DNA of 64,000 bases, taken from the NCBI GenBank assembly GCA_016704305.1, contig JADJAL010000002.1, positions 186,001-250,000 on the forward strand. The letters are read 5' to 3'. Below the pieces are notes generated by a model, which was not told where the DNA came from, did not search any database, and worked only from the letters and a program-made list of their open reading frames with translations. Position numbers and translations under genes: made by a program. This document shows, one piece after another, positions 1-10,695 of the stretch (the stretch's first letter is position 1; every line of letters begins with the position of its first letter). This DNA is from Haliea sp. (GTDB lineage: Bacteria; Pseudomonadota; Gammaproteobacteria; Pseudomonadales; Halieaceae).

Positions 1-2046
1 TCTCGGCGAGAAAGCCGGTGTCGCCGCTGAAGCGGTAATACTCCATCACCGCGAAAATGAGTTGGCCCCAGCTGTCGTACTCCGGCAACCACTCGCAACC
101 GGCGCTATCGGCGCAGTCGGGCAAGTTGCCGTCCTCTGCCTGGAAGCGCGCATACCAGCGGATGAAATCGCGCCCCGCAGCGGGCAGGCCCACGCGCGCC
201 AGCGCCGCGCCCATCAGCACGCCGTCGCGAATCCACGCGCGCGCGTAGCGGCGCGGGCCCGGATGCAAGGCTGGCCCCTCGCGCTGGATGAGGATATGCG
301 CGGCGGCGGTCTTCATCGTCGCTATCGCGCCCGCTGCTGCGGGGGGCAGGCAGATATCAAACAGGCCGAGGGTGTCCTGCCACTGGCGCACTGCACGGCT
401 GAATTGTTCCTCACCGGATGCGCTGGGTTCGCGCCCGGCGCGCCTGTCCACGCGGCCAAACGGGATAGCGAGATAGATATCCTGCGCCCCAAGCGCGGCC
501 AGCTCCAGGTCAAAGCGCAATGCGCCAGAGGCATAACCGAAGGCGTCATCCACGCAATCCAGCGGCGGCAGTTCACCCGTTTGCAAGTACTCGGTGATCG
601 CGCCCTGGGCAAAGGTCACTGCGCCAAATCCAGCCGGAGTGGTCAGGGGTATGATCTGCTTGTCGCCATTCACCCACACTCGTCCCGCGTCGTAAGCCAG
701 CTCGCTGATTGGGCTGACACCGCCGAACTGCCGCCAATTCTGCCAGGTCGGTGTGACCTGGAACGGACGGAGCGCGGCGAACAGTCGCACGGCGCGCGCC
801 TCCTGCGAGTGATTGTGCAGCCGATAGCGGATAAATAGCGTGGACGCACCGCTCGCCCCGGTCGCGAATGCCGTAGTGGTCAGCGTCAGGTCACCCGCTT
901 GCCAGCGTGAGGACGGAATTGGCAGATAGCCCTGCTCCAGCGTCTGCGTGAGCGTGACGTCGGCCCACGTAATCAGCCGCGCATCCGCGTACAGCTGCGG
1001 TTCGATGGAGAACGCGCCCTTGTCGACTTCCACCATGCCCTCCTCGTTGAGCAGGGCCTGGGTCACGTCCTCCCCGGTGCCGACCGGCGTCCAGTAGGTC
1101 TGGCGACCCAGCAGGTATTTGGGATAGAGGCCGTCGGCGCCGCGCCGGGCGATGGCGCTGAAGAAATCATTGAGCGAGCGCGAAAATCCGTGCGGCTGCA
1201 CCTCGATGCTGACAATGCCGAAGCCGTTGCCGCTCATGCTTTCTTGCAGATCGAGACGCACAAAGCGCGACACCGTGCCCGGCAGATAGACGTGGGTCTC
1301 GTTGCCCACGCCCTGCGCCGTGGAAAAGCCGCTGTGCCAATCCTTGCCGTCGCGGGACAGCAGCAGGTCAAATGCCCGGGGCCGCCGCAGTGGATCCCAG
1401 CGGATGGTGAGCCCGCCGTATTCGCGTTCGGCCTTGAAATCGATGGTCACTTGTTGCGGTGTGTCGATCGCCGCGCTGCGCCAGCAGGTCACGGGAGATG
1501 AATCAAAAATATGCTGCGGCGCGCAGTCCCGCAGTGCGCTGCTCGCGGTCACCAGCGGCGTCAGGTAGTAGGTCGTGTCCTCGAAACGCAGGTCGCTGAC
1601 CAGGATTTCGCCCTGGCCGCCGGGGCCGGCCGCGACGACCAGTTCGAGCGCGGCGATATCCTGCGCGGGACCACCGCCCAGCGGCCCCCAGGCGAACTCG
1701 ATCTCGCTGCTTTTTATCCGCAGCGTCTGCCAGTCCTGCGGGAGCTCAAACACCTCCTGCCGCCAACGCCAGACGTTCTGGTTAGAGGCATCGACCAGTT
1801 TGAATTCAAGGATGTTGGCCGGCCCTTGTCCGCGGATATCGAAGCTGAACACGTAGCTTTCCGGCAGGCTGCGCACGAAGGGCCTGCGGGCAACGACAAA
1901 GCCCCCGCCGCCCTGGAATCGAAGGCCATGCGCATGGCGCCGCCGTGGCGTCCGCGCGCCGGTGAAAGTGACAAGCGTGTTTGTGCGGAGACGATGCCGG
2001 TCCAGCCTGACTGATCCTCGAAGTCATCCAGAATGTCATCGGTCAT
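1..2046 (-). CDS. Discoidin-domain / six-hairpin glycosidase-like protein, 3' end outside window
   Basis: The reading starts at 2046 (MTDDILDDFEDQSGW) and runs off the left edge, so the C-terminus is missing. Three parts are visible: an N-terminal jelly-roll carbohydrate-binding-like module (about residues 1-160), an F5/8 type C (discoidin) module (about 165-290, with TCWRSAA and SRFVRLDL stretches), and a long region resembling (alpha/alpha)6 six-hairpin glycosidases, with a conserved RAWIRDGVLMGAALAR segment near the edge. The frame breaks near 1918: before it the protein reads RMAFD, and one inserted base restores FQGGGGFVVARRPF. The likely role is binding and hydrolysis of a polysaccharide; the substrate cannot be read from the sequence. 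It lies 66 bp after the ABC gene on the same strand, so the two may be cotranscribed. Fold assignment is by eye. Confidence 0.6.
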
Positions 2047-2112
2047 TGCCAGGTCTCACGCCCGCAGCAGTCCATCGTGGTCCCCGCCAATCTGCGGCCG
2101 CCCCTTGCGGGG

Positions 2113-3803
2113 CTAATGCCACCCGCCATCCGCCTGGATATCCACGACTGAATCGTAGAACTCCTCCGAGCCCCGGGTATGGCCAAGTACGACAAAGCCG
2201 ATAGCGGCCGCTGAAAAATGGGACAGCAAATTTTTGATGCCCTCCGCACCCAATGCGGTACCAGGCCGGTCGAGGATCACAAACTGGGGAGCGGCCAAAA
2301 AAATACGCAGAGCGGCAAGCAACTGCTGCTCCCCCAGCGACAGGAAGCTGTCCCAGTCGTGCTCAGTATTGAGTCCCGCAGCCCGCGCCAGTATGAGGTC
2401 CAGGTGCCAATCTACCATCAGGTCAACGAGCTGTTGATCGGAAAGTGCTGCATCCATTCCGGGGGGCACGAGGGCTTCGCGCACGGTGCCTGGGGGAGGT
2501 AGGGACGCTCCGCGAGAAACTGAATGCGTTGGGACCAGGTAACACCACATGGCCCTCACCGCTGACTTCTAGGCCGGCGGTCGCGCGGAACAGCGCCACG
2601 GTGGCATCTTCCTCGCCGGCGCGAATCAGGCAGCGCCCGCGAGGCGGGATAACGAGCGACAGTTTATCGACCAGGAGACGCCCATCCTCCGGCGATCGCA
2701 GGCTGATCGCCTCGTAGGCCAGCCGACCCTCTTCCATGCGGATATCAATGCAAGACATCACCTCCAGCTTCGACTGGTCAACCGCATCGACCAGTGATAT
2801 GAGCCGCGAAACCACGGCGGCAAAACTCGAGATCGACTGGAACTGCGTGATGATCAGGGAAAATGCGGCCACAAACGTCGAAAAGGCCATCGCCGACTGC
2901 GTCACAACGCCGAACTCGACCTTTCCGTCAATGAAGGCCGGGGCGATGATCAGGGCCGGAATGATCTGGATGAGCCAGTTGTATCCGGTAGTGAAAAAGC
3001 CGAGGTTGCGGTTGATGCCGATAATGCGACGGGCGTTGTCGACCAGGGAGTTGAGCAGGCCCTGCAAGCGGTGCGAGAGTCGCGCCTCGCTGTGTGCGAG
3101 CAGGATAGCCTCGGCGTTTTCCCGCACATGGATCAGCCCGGAGCGGAAATTAGCCTCCCCATCAAGCTGGTCGTAGTTGAGCCTGATCAGCGGGCGGCCC
3201 AGCAAGATCGTCAGCAGGGAACCGCCGGCTGCATAGAGCACGGCCACCATGAACAAATGCGGGCTGATGCTCCAGAGCACGCCGGAGAAGGCGAATACTG
3301 TGAAGCTGCTGTTGAGCACCATTAGCAAAAATGACAGCGTGGTGCTGGTGAAGGAACGGGCATCCTCGGAGATTCGCTGGTCCGGGTTACTGAGGAAGTG
3401 TGATACATCGAGGCGGTGGTAACTGCTGTCGGAGAGATAGCGTTCAACCGCTCTCGGTCACATTCTTGCGCCACATCAGCGCCAGGCGCTCTTCTGTGAA
3501 GCGGGTGGTGACAGAGAGCAATGTGGATGCGGCAAACACACAGAGATAGAAAAAGGCCTGGCGCATAAACTCCGGCTTGTCGCGCTGCTCAATCGCGGTC
3601 ATGAAGTCACGGCCTACATAACTGTTGATGACGTTCATGCCATTGATCGCGAACAGGAAGGCGATCAGCCCGACGAACATCCAGCGCGCCTTGCTGCCAA
3701 CGTCGGAGAGCGCGAAATAGCGCAGCGCCTGGGCGAAATGCTGCCAGACTACCGTCATCGAGATCGGGTGCTCCGTCACCGCACGCTGCTCCGCGGTGGG
3801 CAA
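2113..3803 (-). CDS. SbmA/YddA-like ABC permease-ATPase with degenerate nucleotide-binding motifs, frameshifted
   Basis: The N-terminal half is an ABC_membrane_2-type permease (GRDFMTAIEQRDKPEF and several hydrophobic segments). The C-terminal half is an ABC ATPase domain. The gene is split by breaks near 3450, near 2522 and in the C run near 2498; around the last two, three frames are needed to read FLAERPYL then PPGTVREAL. The ATPase is abnormal in unshifted sequence: the Walker A loop reads CLIRAGEEDATVALFRA with no GK(S/T), and Walker B reads FVILDRPGTAL with Arg where the catalytic Glu is expected. The signature (LSLGEQQ) and H-loop (VVLGHTRG) are kept. The start is uncertain: TTG at 3803 or ATG at 3758. 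It may be a decaying gene, or a non-hydrolysing subunit that needs a partner. Confidence 0.6.
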
Positions 3804-3845
3804 AACAAGATCGCAGTTTCAGTGATGACACCCATCAGAGCATCC

Positions 3846-4454
3846 CTACGTTACTCGCCCATACACTTCCATCGCTCCCTCGTAGATCATCGAGACCGAG
3901 ATGGCAAATATCACGAACAATCCCACGTAGGCTATCCAGTGATGGCGCTTCAGCAATTCAGCGATTTTTGTGGATGCCACCCCCATGAGCGCAACCGACA
4001 CGATGAGCCCGGTGACCAGTACCCACGTATGCTCGCGGGCCGCGCCGGCAACCGCCAGCACGTTGTCCAGCGACATGGAGACATCCGCGAGGGTTATCTG
4101 GAAAACCGCCTGGCCAAAGGTCTTTTCCTTGAACTCGATCGCTGCTGCCGATTGTTCGGGGTGGGCGTGTGCCCTTGCCGCTTGTATTTCCTGCCACAGT
4201 TTCCAGGCCACCCACAACAGCAGAATGCCGCCTGCCAGCATCAGGCCGATGATCTGCAGGAGTTGCACCGCCCCCAGGGAGAACACAATCCGCAGCACAG
4301 TGGCTATCATTATGCCGATGAAGATGACTTTCCTGCGCTGGTGTTCAGGCACCGAAGCCGCCACCATGCCCACCACGATCGCGTTATCACCCGCCAGCGC
4401 CAGATTCACCAACAGGACCTGCGCCAGCGCATATATTTCAGACGGTGTAATCAT
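3846..4454 (-). CDS. TerC/YjbE-family integral membrane protein
   Basis: An intact 202-residue membrane protein starting at ATG 4454. It has about seven hydrophobic segments and the two family signatures, LAGDNAIVV near the N-terminus and SLDNVLAVAG near residue 130, which carry the acidic residues thought to bind a metal ion in TerC proteins. Family members work in metal ion (often manganese) export or tellurite resistance; the ion here cannot be told. It starts about 150 bp from the divergent acyl-CoA dehydrogenase gene and is followed after about 40 bp by the ABC gene on the same strand. Confidence 0.85.
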   Translation of the reverse strand: MITPSEIYALAQVLLVNLALAGDNAIVVGMVAASVPEHQRRKVIFIGIMIATVLRIVFSLGAVQLLQIIGLMLAGGILLLWVAWKLWQEIQAARAHAHPEQSAAAIEFKEKTFGQAVFQITLADVSMSLDNVLAVAGAAREHTWVLVTGLIVSVALMGVASTKIAELLKRHHWIAYVGLFVIFAISVSMIYEGAMEVYGRVT

Positions 4455-4606
4455 AGTCCCCGCATTGTTATTAGCGGATAAAATGCTCCGCCCATATCGA
4501 TGAACTATACACTGTTATCGGTATTTAGATCGACGCCGCCGTTGTCTCCGCGAACGGAATCACGCAAAATCACCGACTTCCCCTTTCCTCCCGGAGACCA
4601 AACGCC

Positions 4607-5743
4607 ATGGACAATGAAGAATTGACTCTATTTCGCGACATGACACGTCGCGCCCTTGAGCAGGAGATCGCCCCGCATATCGAAGAGTGGGAAGCCGAGC
4701 ACGCAGTGCCGCGGGCTCTGTGGAATACACTCGGCGAGGCCGGCCTGCTGTGCCCGGACATGCCGGAAGAATTCGGTGCCGCAGGCACCACACCGCAAGT
4801 GACGTTTGCCGTCATCGAAGAGCTGTCGCGCATGGGTTTCGGCGGCATCGCCTCCGGCTATGGGATTCACAGCAATATCGTCGCGCCGTACATTGAGCAC
4901 TTTGGCACCGAGGAACAGAAAGCGCAGTGGTTGCCGAAAATGGTCACCGGGGAAGTGCTTGGCGCCCTGGCGATGACGGAACCCGGCGCGGGCTCGGACG
5001 TGCAGAGTATCCGCACCAGCGCCGTCCGCGACGGCGACGGCTGGATACTGAATGGTTCCAAGATCTTCATCACCAACGGCATGCTGGCCGACGTCGTGAT
5101 CGTCGCCGCCATTACCGATCCCGGCAAAGGCGCCAAGGGCACCTCGCTGTTCATCGTCGATGCCACGCTGCCCGGCTTCGCGCGCGGCAAGAAGATAGAA
5201 AAGATGGGCCAGCACACCTCCGACACCGCCGAGTTGTTCTTCCAGGATGTGCGCCTGCCCGCCTCCGCCCTGCTCGGTGAACTGAACAAGGGCTTTGTCA
5301 TCATGATGACCGAACTGCCGCGCGAACGCCTCGGCATCGCGGCCCAGGCGGTTGCCGCCGCCGAGGGGGCGCTGGATATCACCGTGGCCTATGTGCTGGA
5401 GCGCAAGGCATTTGGCCAGACCGTCGCCAGCTTCCAGAACACGCGCTTCACGCTCGCTGAAGTGAAAACCGAGATCGCGGTGAACCGGGCCTTTTATGAA
5501 AAATGCGCGAATGCCTACGCAACGGACAGCCTGACGGCAGAAGACGCGGCGATGCTGAAATACGCCAGCACCGAGATGCAGTGCAAGACCATCGACCAGT
5601 GCCTGCAATTGTTCGGCGGCTACGGCTATACGACGGAATACCCGATCTCACGCTTTTACACCGATGCGCGCATCCAGCGCATCTACGGCGGAACCTCGGA
5701 GATCATGCGGGAATTGGTGGCGCGGTCTATGTTGGGGAGGTAG
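4607..5743 (+). CDS. Acyl-CoA dehydrogenase
   Basis: A complete 378-residue protein of normal family length. It shows the FAD/substrate loop MTEPGAGSDV (about residues 122-131), the FITNG segment, and the C-terminal RIYGGTSEIM motif whose Glu is the usual catalytic base. It catalyses alpha,beta-dehydrogenation of an acyl-CoA and passes electrons to ETF. A CCCGGAG ribosome site lies about 8 nt before ATG 4607. It is the only plus-strand gene in the first 14 kb. Chain-length or branched-chain preference cannot be assigned from motifs. Confidence 0.93.
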   Translation: MDNEELTLFRDMTRRALEQEIAPHIEEWEAEHAVPRALWNTLGEAGLLCPDMPEEFGAAGTTPQVTFAVIEELSRMGFGGIASGYGIHSNIVAPYIEHFGTEEQKAQWLPKMVTGEVLGALAMTEPGAGSDVQSIRTSAVRDGDGWILNGSKIFITNGMLADVVIVAAITDPGKGAKGTSLFIVDATLPGFARGKKIEKMGQHTSDTAELFFQDVRLPASALLGELNKGFVIMMTELPRERLGIAAQAVAAAEGALDITVAYVLERKAFGQTVASFQNTRFTLAEVKTEIAVNRAFYEKCANAYATDSLTAEDAAMLKYASTEMQCKTIDQCLQLFGGYGYTTEYPISRFYTDARIQRIYGGTSEIMRELVARSMLGR

Positions 5744-5759
5744 TGGCCTCTCCGTGGGT

Positions 5760-6824
5760 TCAACCGGCGCGAGACCGGTGATGCGCGGAATATTCGCGAA
5801 ACAGTACGATGACCAGCGTAACAATCGTCAATGGCACGACAAAGTACATCATGGCATAGCTGTACTCTGGCAGGGCGTCGTGTTCCGTAGCCGCCAGAAT
5901 CAGGTACAGGGTATAGGCGATGTAGTAGCCGAGGAACAGCGCGCCCTCCCAGCGCGCGATGGAGTAGCCCACAAAGAAGATGGGCAGGCAGGCCACAGCG
6001 ACAGCAAGCATCACCGGAAAGTCGAAGTTAATTGCCGCCGCCGAGACAGGCAGGCCGCCGGGCGCCACCATTGCCGTCATTCCCATCACGGCAAGGATGT
6101 TGAAGATACTGCTGCCCACCACATTGCCGACAGCGATATCACGCTGGCCGCGGATAGCCGCGACAATTGACGTGGCCACTTCCGGCAGCGAAGTGCCGGC
6201 CGCGACGATGGTGAGACCTATGACAAGCGAACTCACCCCCATCGCTTCCGCGATCGTGACTGCCGATGCCACCAGCCAACGCGAACCCAGGACCAGCAGG
6301 GCCAGGCCTACCACGATCAGGGCGACATCGACGGCCCAGTGCGCCGACTTCTCGATGGCTTCACCCTCCTCGTCACTGTGGCGGCCGATGCGGAAGAGGA
6401 CAGCCAAATAGGCGAGAATACCGCCAAACAGCACCGCACCTTCGATGAAGCTGATGCGCCCGTCCACGGCAAAGGCAAATGCGAGAATGGACACGGCGAC
6501 CATCACTGGCACGTCCAGTCGCACCAGTTGCTTGCTTACCAGCAGCGGCGTAATCAGGGCGGAAACGCCGAGGATGAACAGTACATTGAAAATATTGCTA
6601 CCCACCACGTTACCCACCGCGATATCGGCTTCTCCCTTCAATGCGGAGCTGACAGAAATGGCCATTTCAGGCGCACTGGTGCCGAAGGCAACAATAGTGA
6701 GGCCGATAATGAGCGGCGATATACCAAAGCCCGCTGCGATGCGCGAAGCGCCCTTGACAAGCAATTCGGCACCCAGAACCAGCAGGACCAGGCCTGCGAT
6801 GAGAATAAGGTAGGTCATCATCAT
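5760..6824 (-). CDS. Calcium/sodium antiporter, YrbG-type CaCA family
   Basis: 354 residues with about ten hydrophobic helices and the two inverted alpha-repeats of the Ca2+:cation antiporter family: GTSAPEMAISV near residue 50 and GTSLPEVATSIVAAIRG near residue 215, each followed by a VGNVVGSxIFN segment. These repeats form the ion path in known members. It should exchange Ca2+ for Na+ across the inner membrane. It is intact, has tandem ATG codons at the start, and ends 17 bp from the convergent acyl-CoA dehydrogenase gene. Confidence 0.92.
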   Translation of the reverse strand: MMMTYLILIAGLVLLVLGAELLVKGASRIAAGFGISPLIIGLTIVAFGTSAPEMAISVSSALKGEADIAVGNVVGSNIFNVLFILGVSALITPLLVSKQLVRLDVPVMVAVSILAFAFAVDGRISFIEGAVLFGGILAYLAVLFRIGRHSDEEGEAIEKSAHWAVDVALIVVGLALLVLGSRWLVASAVTIAEAMGVSSLVIGLTIVAAGTSLPEVATSIVAAIRGQRDIAVGNVVGSSIFNILAVMGMTAMVAPGGLPVSAAAINFDFPVMLAVAVACLPIFFVGYSIARWEGALFLGYYIAYTLYLILAATEHDALPEYSYAMMYFVVPLTIVTLVIVLFREYSAHHRSRAG

Positions 6825-6944
6825 AGTTTGCTAATCGTTTTAAGCAGATCAGATATCGCTCACCTTAATGCAATTGCCGCTATTCTCAAACCCACGTTAA
6901 TTCTTGCAGCGTTTCGGTTGCTGGTATCCGGGTTCAGCTCGCAC

Positions 6945-7727
6945 CTATACCAGCCCCATCAACTGCACGATGCCGTGGCTGTGTCCCGCCGTATAGCCTC
7001 CGTCTACCACCAGCGCGTGGCCTGTCACGTAGCTTGCGTCATCGGAGGCGAGGAAGTAGGCCGCACCGGCGATCTCCTCTGGCCGGCCAAAGCGCCCGAC
7101 CTTGGTCTGGCGCACGACGTCCGCCTTGAACTCCGGCATCGCATCCATCACCTCGTGCAGCAGCGGCGTGTCGATAAAACCGGGGCAAATCGCATTGCAG
7201 CGAATACCCATGCGGCCGTAATCCATCGCGATGTTCTTGCTGAGCAGCACCACGCCGCCCTTGGAGGCGTTGTAGGCACTGCCGCCCTCGGTACCGTTCA
7301 ACCCTTCGACGCTGGCGATCGTGATGATGCTACCGCTGCGCTGGGTGGTCATCGTCTCCAGCACCGCTTTCACTGACAGGAATGTGCCCTTCAGGTTGAT
7401 GTCGATCACGCGATCCCAGGTCGCCTCATCCAGCATGCCCACCGGCCCGCCGTCACCGACGCCGGCGGCAGTGAGCAGGATATCGATACGTCCAAATTCC
7501 CGGGCGGTCGCATCGATCGCCGCCTGTTGCGCCGCGCCATCCGTGACATCAAGTTGATGGAAACGGCTGTGTGGCGCGCTGGATTCCACCGAAGACCAGT
7601 CAGCCGACAGATTCCTGTCGATGCCGACCACAATAGCGCCTTCGGCTGCGTAGCGGCGCGCGCAGGCCAGGCCGATGCCCGAGGCCGCGCCGGTAACAAT
7701 GGCAACTTTACTTTTCAGATTGGACAT
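6945..7727 (-). CDS. Short-chain dehydrogenase/reductase
   Basis: About 260 residues when started at ATG 7727 (MSNLKSKVAIVTG). An in-frame start 63 bp upstream would add a tail that does not resemble the family. It has the cofactor motif TGAASGIG, the NNAG-equivalent TAAG, the catalytic Ser in IASVEG, and the YxxxK pair in AYNASKGG. It oxidises or reduces an alcohol/ketone with NAD(P). It is the last gene of a five-gene minus-strand block (6945-14005) of redox enzymes, so its substrate is probably the alcohol or ketone that feeds the neighbouring Baeyer-Villiger enzyme. Confidence 0.88.
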   Translation of the reverse strand: MSNLKSKVAIVTGAASGIGLACARRYAAEGAIVVGIDRNLSADWSSVESSAPHSRFHQLDVTDGAAQQAAIDATAREFGRIDILLTAAGVGDGGPVGMLDEATWDRVIDINLKGTFLSVKAVLETMTTQRSGSIITIASVEGLNGTEGGSAYNASKGGVVLLSKNIAMDYGRMGIRCNAICPGFIDTPLLHEVMDAMPEFKADVVRQTKVGRFGRPEEIAGAAYFLASDDASYVTGHALVVDGGYTAGHSHGIVQLMGLV

Positions 7728-7808
7728 AGTGCGCGCTCGCTGGTACGGGTCGATGGAATATGGCGTCGTCAATATCGTGGTTGTTGGCACAACAGGCAGC
7801 GGCAGCTC

Positions 7809-9748
7809 TCAACTGGCAAAGCGGTAATCATCGCGATTCACAGCCTTGGTCCAACGCCACATGTCGAGAATTTTCCACGGCCACAGCAGCGTGACCTTGC
7901 CCTCGGCGTTCTGGTAGAAGCTGGTTTTGATCGAGTCGTGTTCCCAGATCAGCCTGGCGTGCAGTTCGCGAAAACGTCGCTGGTAATCGTCGTGCACCTC
8001 GCCCTTGCATTCGACGGTATCCGCGCCGGACTGCAGCAGCGCTTTAAGGCATTCCATGATGTAGCGAATCTGGCACTCGCCGTTAAAAATCAGGCTGCCG
8101 CCAAACGCCAGGTTGGTGCCGGGACCGTACATGCAGTAGAAATTGGGAAAATTGGGGATCGTGATACCGAGGTAGGCCGAAGGTTCAATCCCCCACTGGT
8201 CGGATAATACCCGCCCGCCCCTGCCTATGATTTTCATCGGCCACAGGAAGCGATCGGTTTCGAAACCGGTGGCATAGAGAATAATATCGGCGGGATAGAA
8301 GCTGCCGTCGGCGGCCGTCACGCCACCGGCACTGACGCTGGCCACGCTCTGCGTCACCAGGTCGACGTTGTCGCGCTTCAATGCGGACAGCCAGCTGCCA
8401 TTGTCCTGCAGCGTGCGCTTGCCCATCGGCGCGTAATCGGGAATCACCTTTTTCAGTAACTCCTCGTCATCGCCCACCTGCCCCTTGATGTAATCGGAAA
8501 ACATCTGGTAGACGAAGTCATTCATCTCGTTGACCGAGCGCTCCTGGTGCGGCCACGCGGGGTCGATGAACACGGTGTCGTAGGCACCGTCGCAGGCCGG
8601 CCAGAAGATCAGGAAGCGGAACCAGCGGGTATAAAACGGCAGGTGCTGCAGGCACCACTTTTTCCCTTCCGGCACGCTGTCATGGTAGATCGGGTTTTCA
8701 AACATCCAGGGCGCCGAGCGTTGGAATACGGTCAGGTGCTTCACCTGCCCCGCTATCGCAGGCACCAGTTGGAACGCGCTCGCGCCGGAGCCGACCACCA
8801 CCACGTTTTCCCCGTGCAATCGATGCTGTCATCCCAGGCGGCGGAGTGACACCACTGGCCGGCAAAGGTGTCGATGCCCGGAATATCGGGCAGGATTGGG
8901 CGATTCAGCTGGCCCACCGCACTGATCACGCTGTTGGCGACATACTGCTCGGTGACCCCGTCCTTGTCCACGATGTCCACCGTCCAAAGCCCGCTGCGCT
9001 CATCGAACGTGGCACCGGTCACTTCTGTGTTGAAACGAAAATGCTGCTGCAAATGATGGTGTTGGACGACATCTTCAAAATACTGCTGCAGTTCCTTCTG
9101 CTGGGAAAAATACTGGCTCCAGTGGTGCGCGGGCTCGAAGGAATAACTGTACAGATGGTTGCCCACGTCGACGCGCGCGCCGGGATAGCGGTTTTCAAAC
9201 CAGGTCCCGCCCACCGAGGCATTCTTTTCGATGACGATGTAGGGTATGCGCGCTTCCTGCAAGCGGTAGGCCGCAAGAACGCCGGACATGCCGCCGCCAA
9301 TCACCAGCACCTTGTGCTGCGCCCGCCGCTCTGCCGGGACCTCGTCGCCCCAGGCATCGCTGCGCTGGTCGGTGCCGTCGAGTTCCATCTCCTCCAGCAT
9401 CATCGGCACGTAGTCTGCGGGCACCTCGCTCGCGACAATGAAGTTCATCATGCGCTGCACTGTCTCGGCCGAGGGCTGTGGCGGCAAGCGACACCCACCA
9501 GCCCGAAACGCGCGGATCACGTCGAGGGCCTGTGCGCGCACGGCGGCCTTGTCCTCCTCCGACATATAACCCTGGTACTCGTTAATGAACACGCCTGCGG
9601 GGCGCAGCGCGCCGTCGAGGAGGCTCGCATCGCCACTCATGTGGATCATGCTCATCATCAGCGTGGGTATACTGGCGTCCTGCAGTGCCCGCGCTATCAA
9701 CGCATCATCCTCGGGTATGGAGAAACCGGTTTTTGGGTTGGCTGGCAT
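7809..9748 (-). CDS. Baeyer-Villiger flavin monooxygenase, HAPMO-type with N-terminal extension, one frameshift
   Basis: About 645 residues across one break near 8822; the two halves read ...AWDDSID and then GENVVVVGSG in the other frame. It has an N-terminal extension of about 140 residues as in 4-hydroxyacetophenone monooxygenase, an FAD Rossmann motif (GGGMSG), the Baeyer-Villiger fingerprint FAGQWCHSAAWD, a second NADPH Rossmann motif (GSGASA), and the conserved ATGFETDRF segment. Such enzymes insert one oxygen beside a ketone using NADPH and O2. It sits between two SDR genes on the same strand. The break coincides with a GGGGAAAA stretch, so a sequencing error is likely. Confidence 0.85.
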
Positions 9749-9803
9749 TCAGGAAATCTCCGCAGTTGTAGCTAGCGTGGCAGCATTGATACGCCACGCG
9801 GTG

Positions 9804-10658
9804 TCAGGCGTTGATGGGAGGCGCGAAGGTGGGATTGCGCCCCAGGCGAACATCTTCAAGCCGTATGTTAGCGGCCTCGCGCCATGCATCATCGGACAAA
9901 ATGTAGAACTGCCCGGCGACGAGGGCGTCAACCACGCGCTGTGCCATGACCTCGGGCCCAATACCGGCTGCGACGCTGTCCGCGAGCGCCTGTGACACCA
10001 GCGTGCGCGCATCCGACTCGACGATGTCACCGCTCTTACGGTATGCGTCGGGACGATTCCGCTCCGACGCGGCGATACCGGTATTGATCGCCTCGGGACA
10101 CAGCACCGACACATGCACATTGGGCGCATGAAACGCCAGCTCATGGTAGAGCGACTCGCTGAGTGCCAGCACCGCGTGTTTGCTCATATGGTAGATGCCC
10201 GAGTACGGCATCGCGGTCACTGCGGCCATTGAGGCGGTATTGACGATATGGCACTCGTCACCCTGTGCCGCCATGATCGGCACGAAGGTGCGAATGCCGT
10301 GAATAACGCCCCATACATTGACATCGAGCTGCCACTGAAAATCCGCTAGACTCTGCTCCCACAACAGGCCGCCGGCAAATACGCCGGCGTTGTTGCAGGC
10401 GATGTGGATGGCGCCAAACTCTGCCAGGGCAGCGTCCGCCAGCTCTTGCACCTGTTCGGCCTTGGTAACATCCGCGACCACGCCAATGCAGTTGCCGCCG
10501 CCTGCAGCGAGCGCGGCAACGGTTGCGTCCAACGCGTTCTTCTCGATATCGGCGAGCACCACATTCATGCCCTTGGCCAGGAACAGCTCGCCCATCGCGC
10601 GACCGATGCCGCTGGCGCCGCCGGTGATCACAGCGGTTTTGCCACTAAATTCCTTCAT
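9804..10658 (-). CDS. Short-chain dehydrogenase/reductase
   Basis: 284 residues, intact. It has the cofactor motif TGGASGIG near the N-terminus, the structural NNAG motif (CNNAGVFAGG), catalytic Ser in NTASMAA, and YHMSK as the catalytic Tyr-Lys pair. The C-terminal part is about 30 residues longer than a minimal SDR, typical of the group that sits beside Baeyer-Villiger monooxygenases. It is in the same orientation as its neighbours with a gap of about 55 bp to the BVMO start, consistent with one transcript. It probably makes or uses the ketone substrate of that enzyme. Confidence 0.88.
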   Translation of the reverse strand: MKEFSGKTAVITGGASGIGRAMGELFLAKGMNVVLADIEKNALDATVAALAAGGGNCIGVVADVTKAEQVQELADAALAEFGAIHIACNNAGVFAGGLLWEQSLADFQWQLDVNVWGVIHGIRTFVPIMAAQGDECHIVNTASMAAVTAMPYSGIYHMSKHAVLALSESLYHELAFHAPNVHVSVLCPEAINTGIAASERNRPDAYRKSGDIVESDARTLVSQALADSVAAGIGPEVMAQRVVDALVAGQFYILSDDAWREAANIRLEDVRLGRNPTFAPPINA

Positions 10659-10695
10659 CGGATATGTCCCGCGCGTATTGATGCAAACAAGCCTT

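Noticed and set aside
62..838. 258-residue plus-strand frame at the left edge
   Set aside because: The minus strand reads a continuous discoidin/glycosidase-like protein across it.
4628..5608. 326-residue minus-strand frame opposite the acyl-CoA dehydrogenase
   Set aside because: Shadow of an intact, motif-complete gene.
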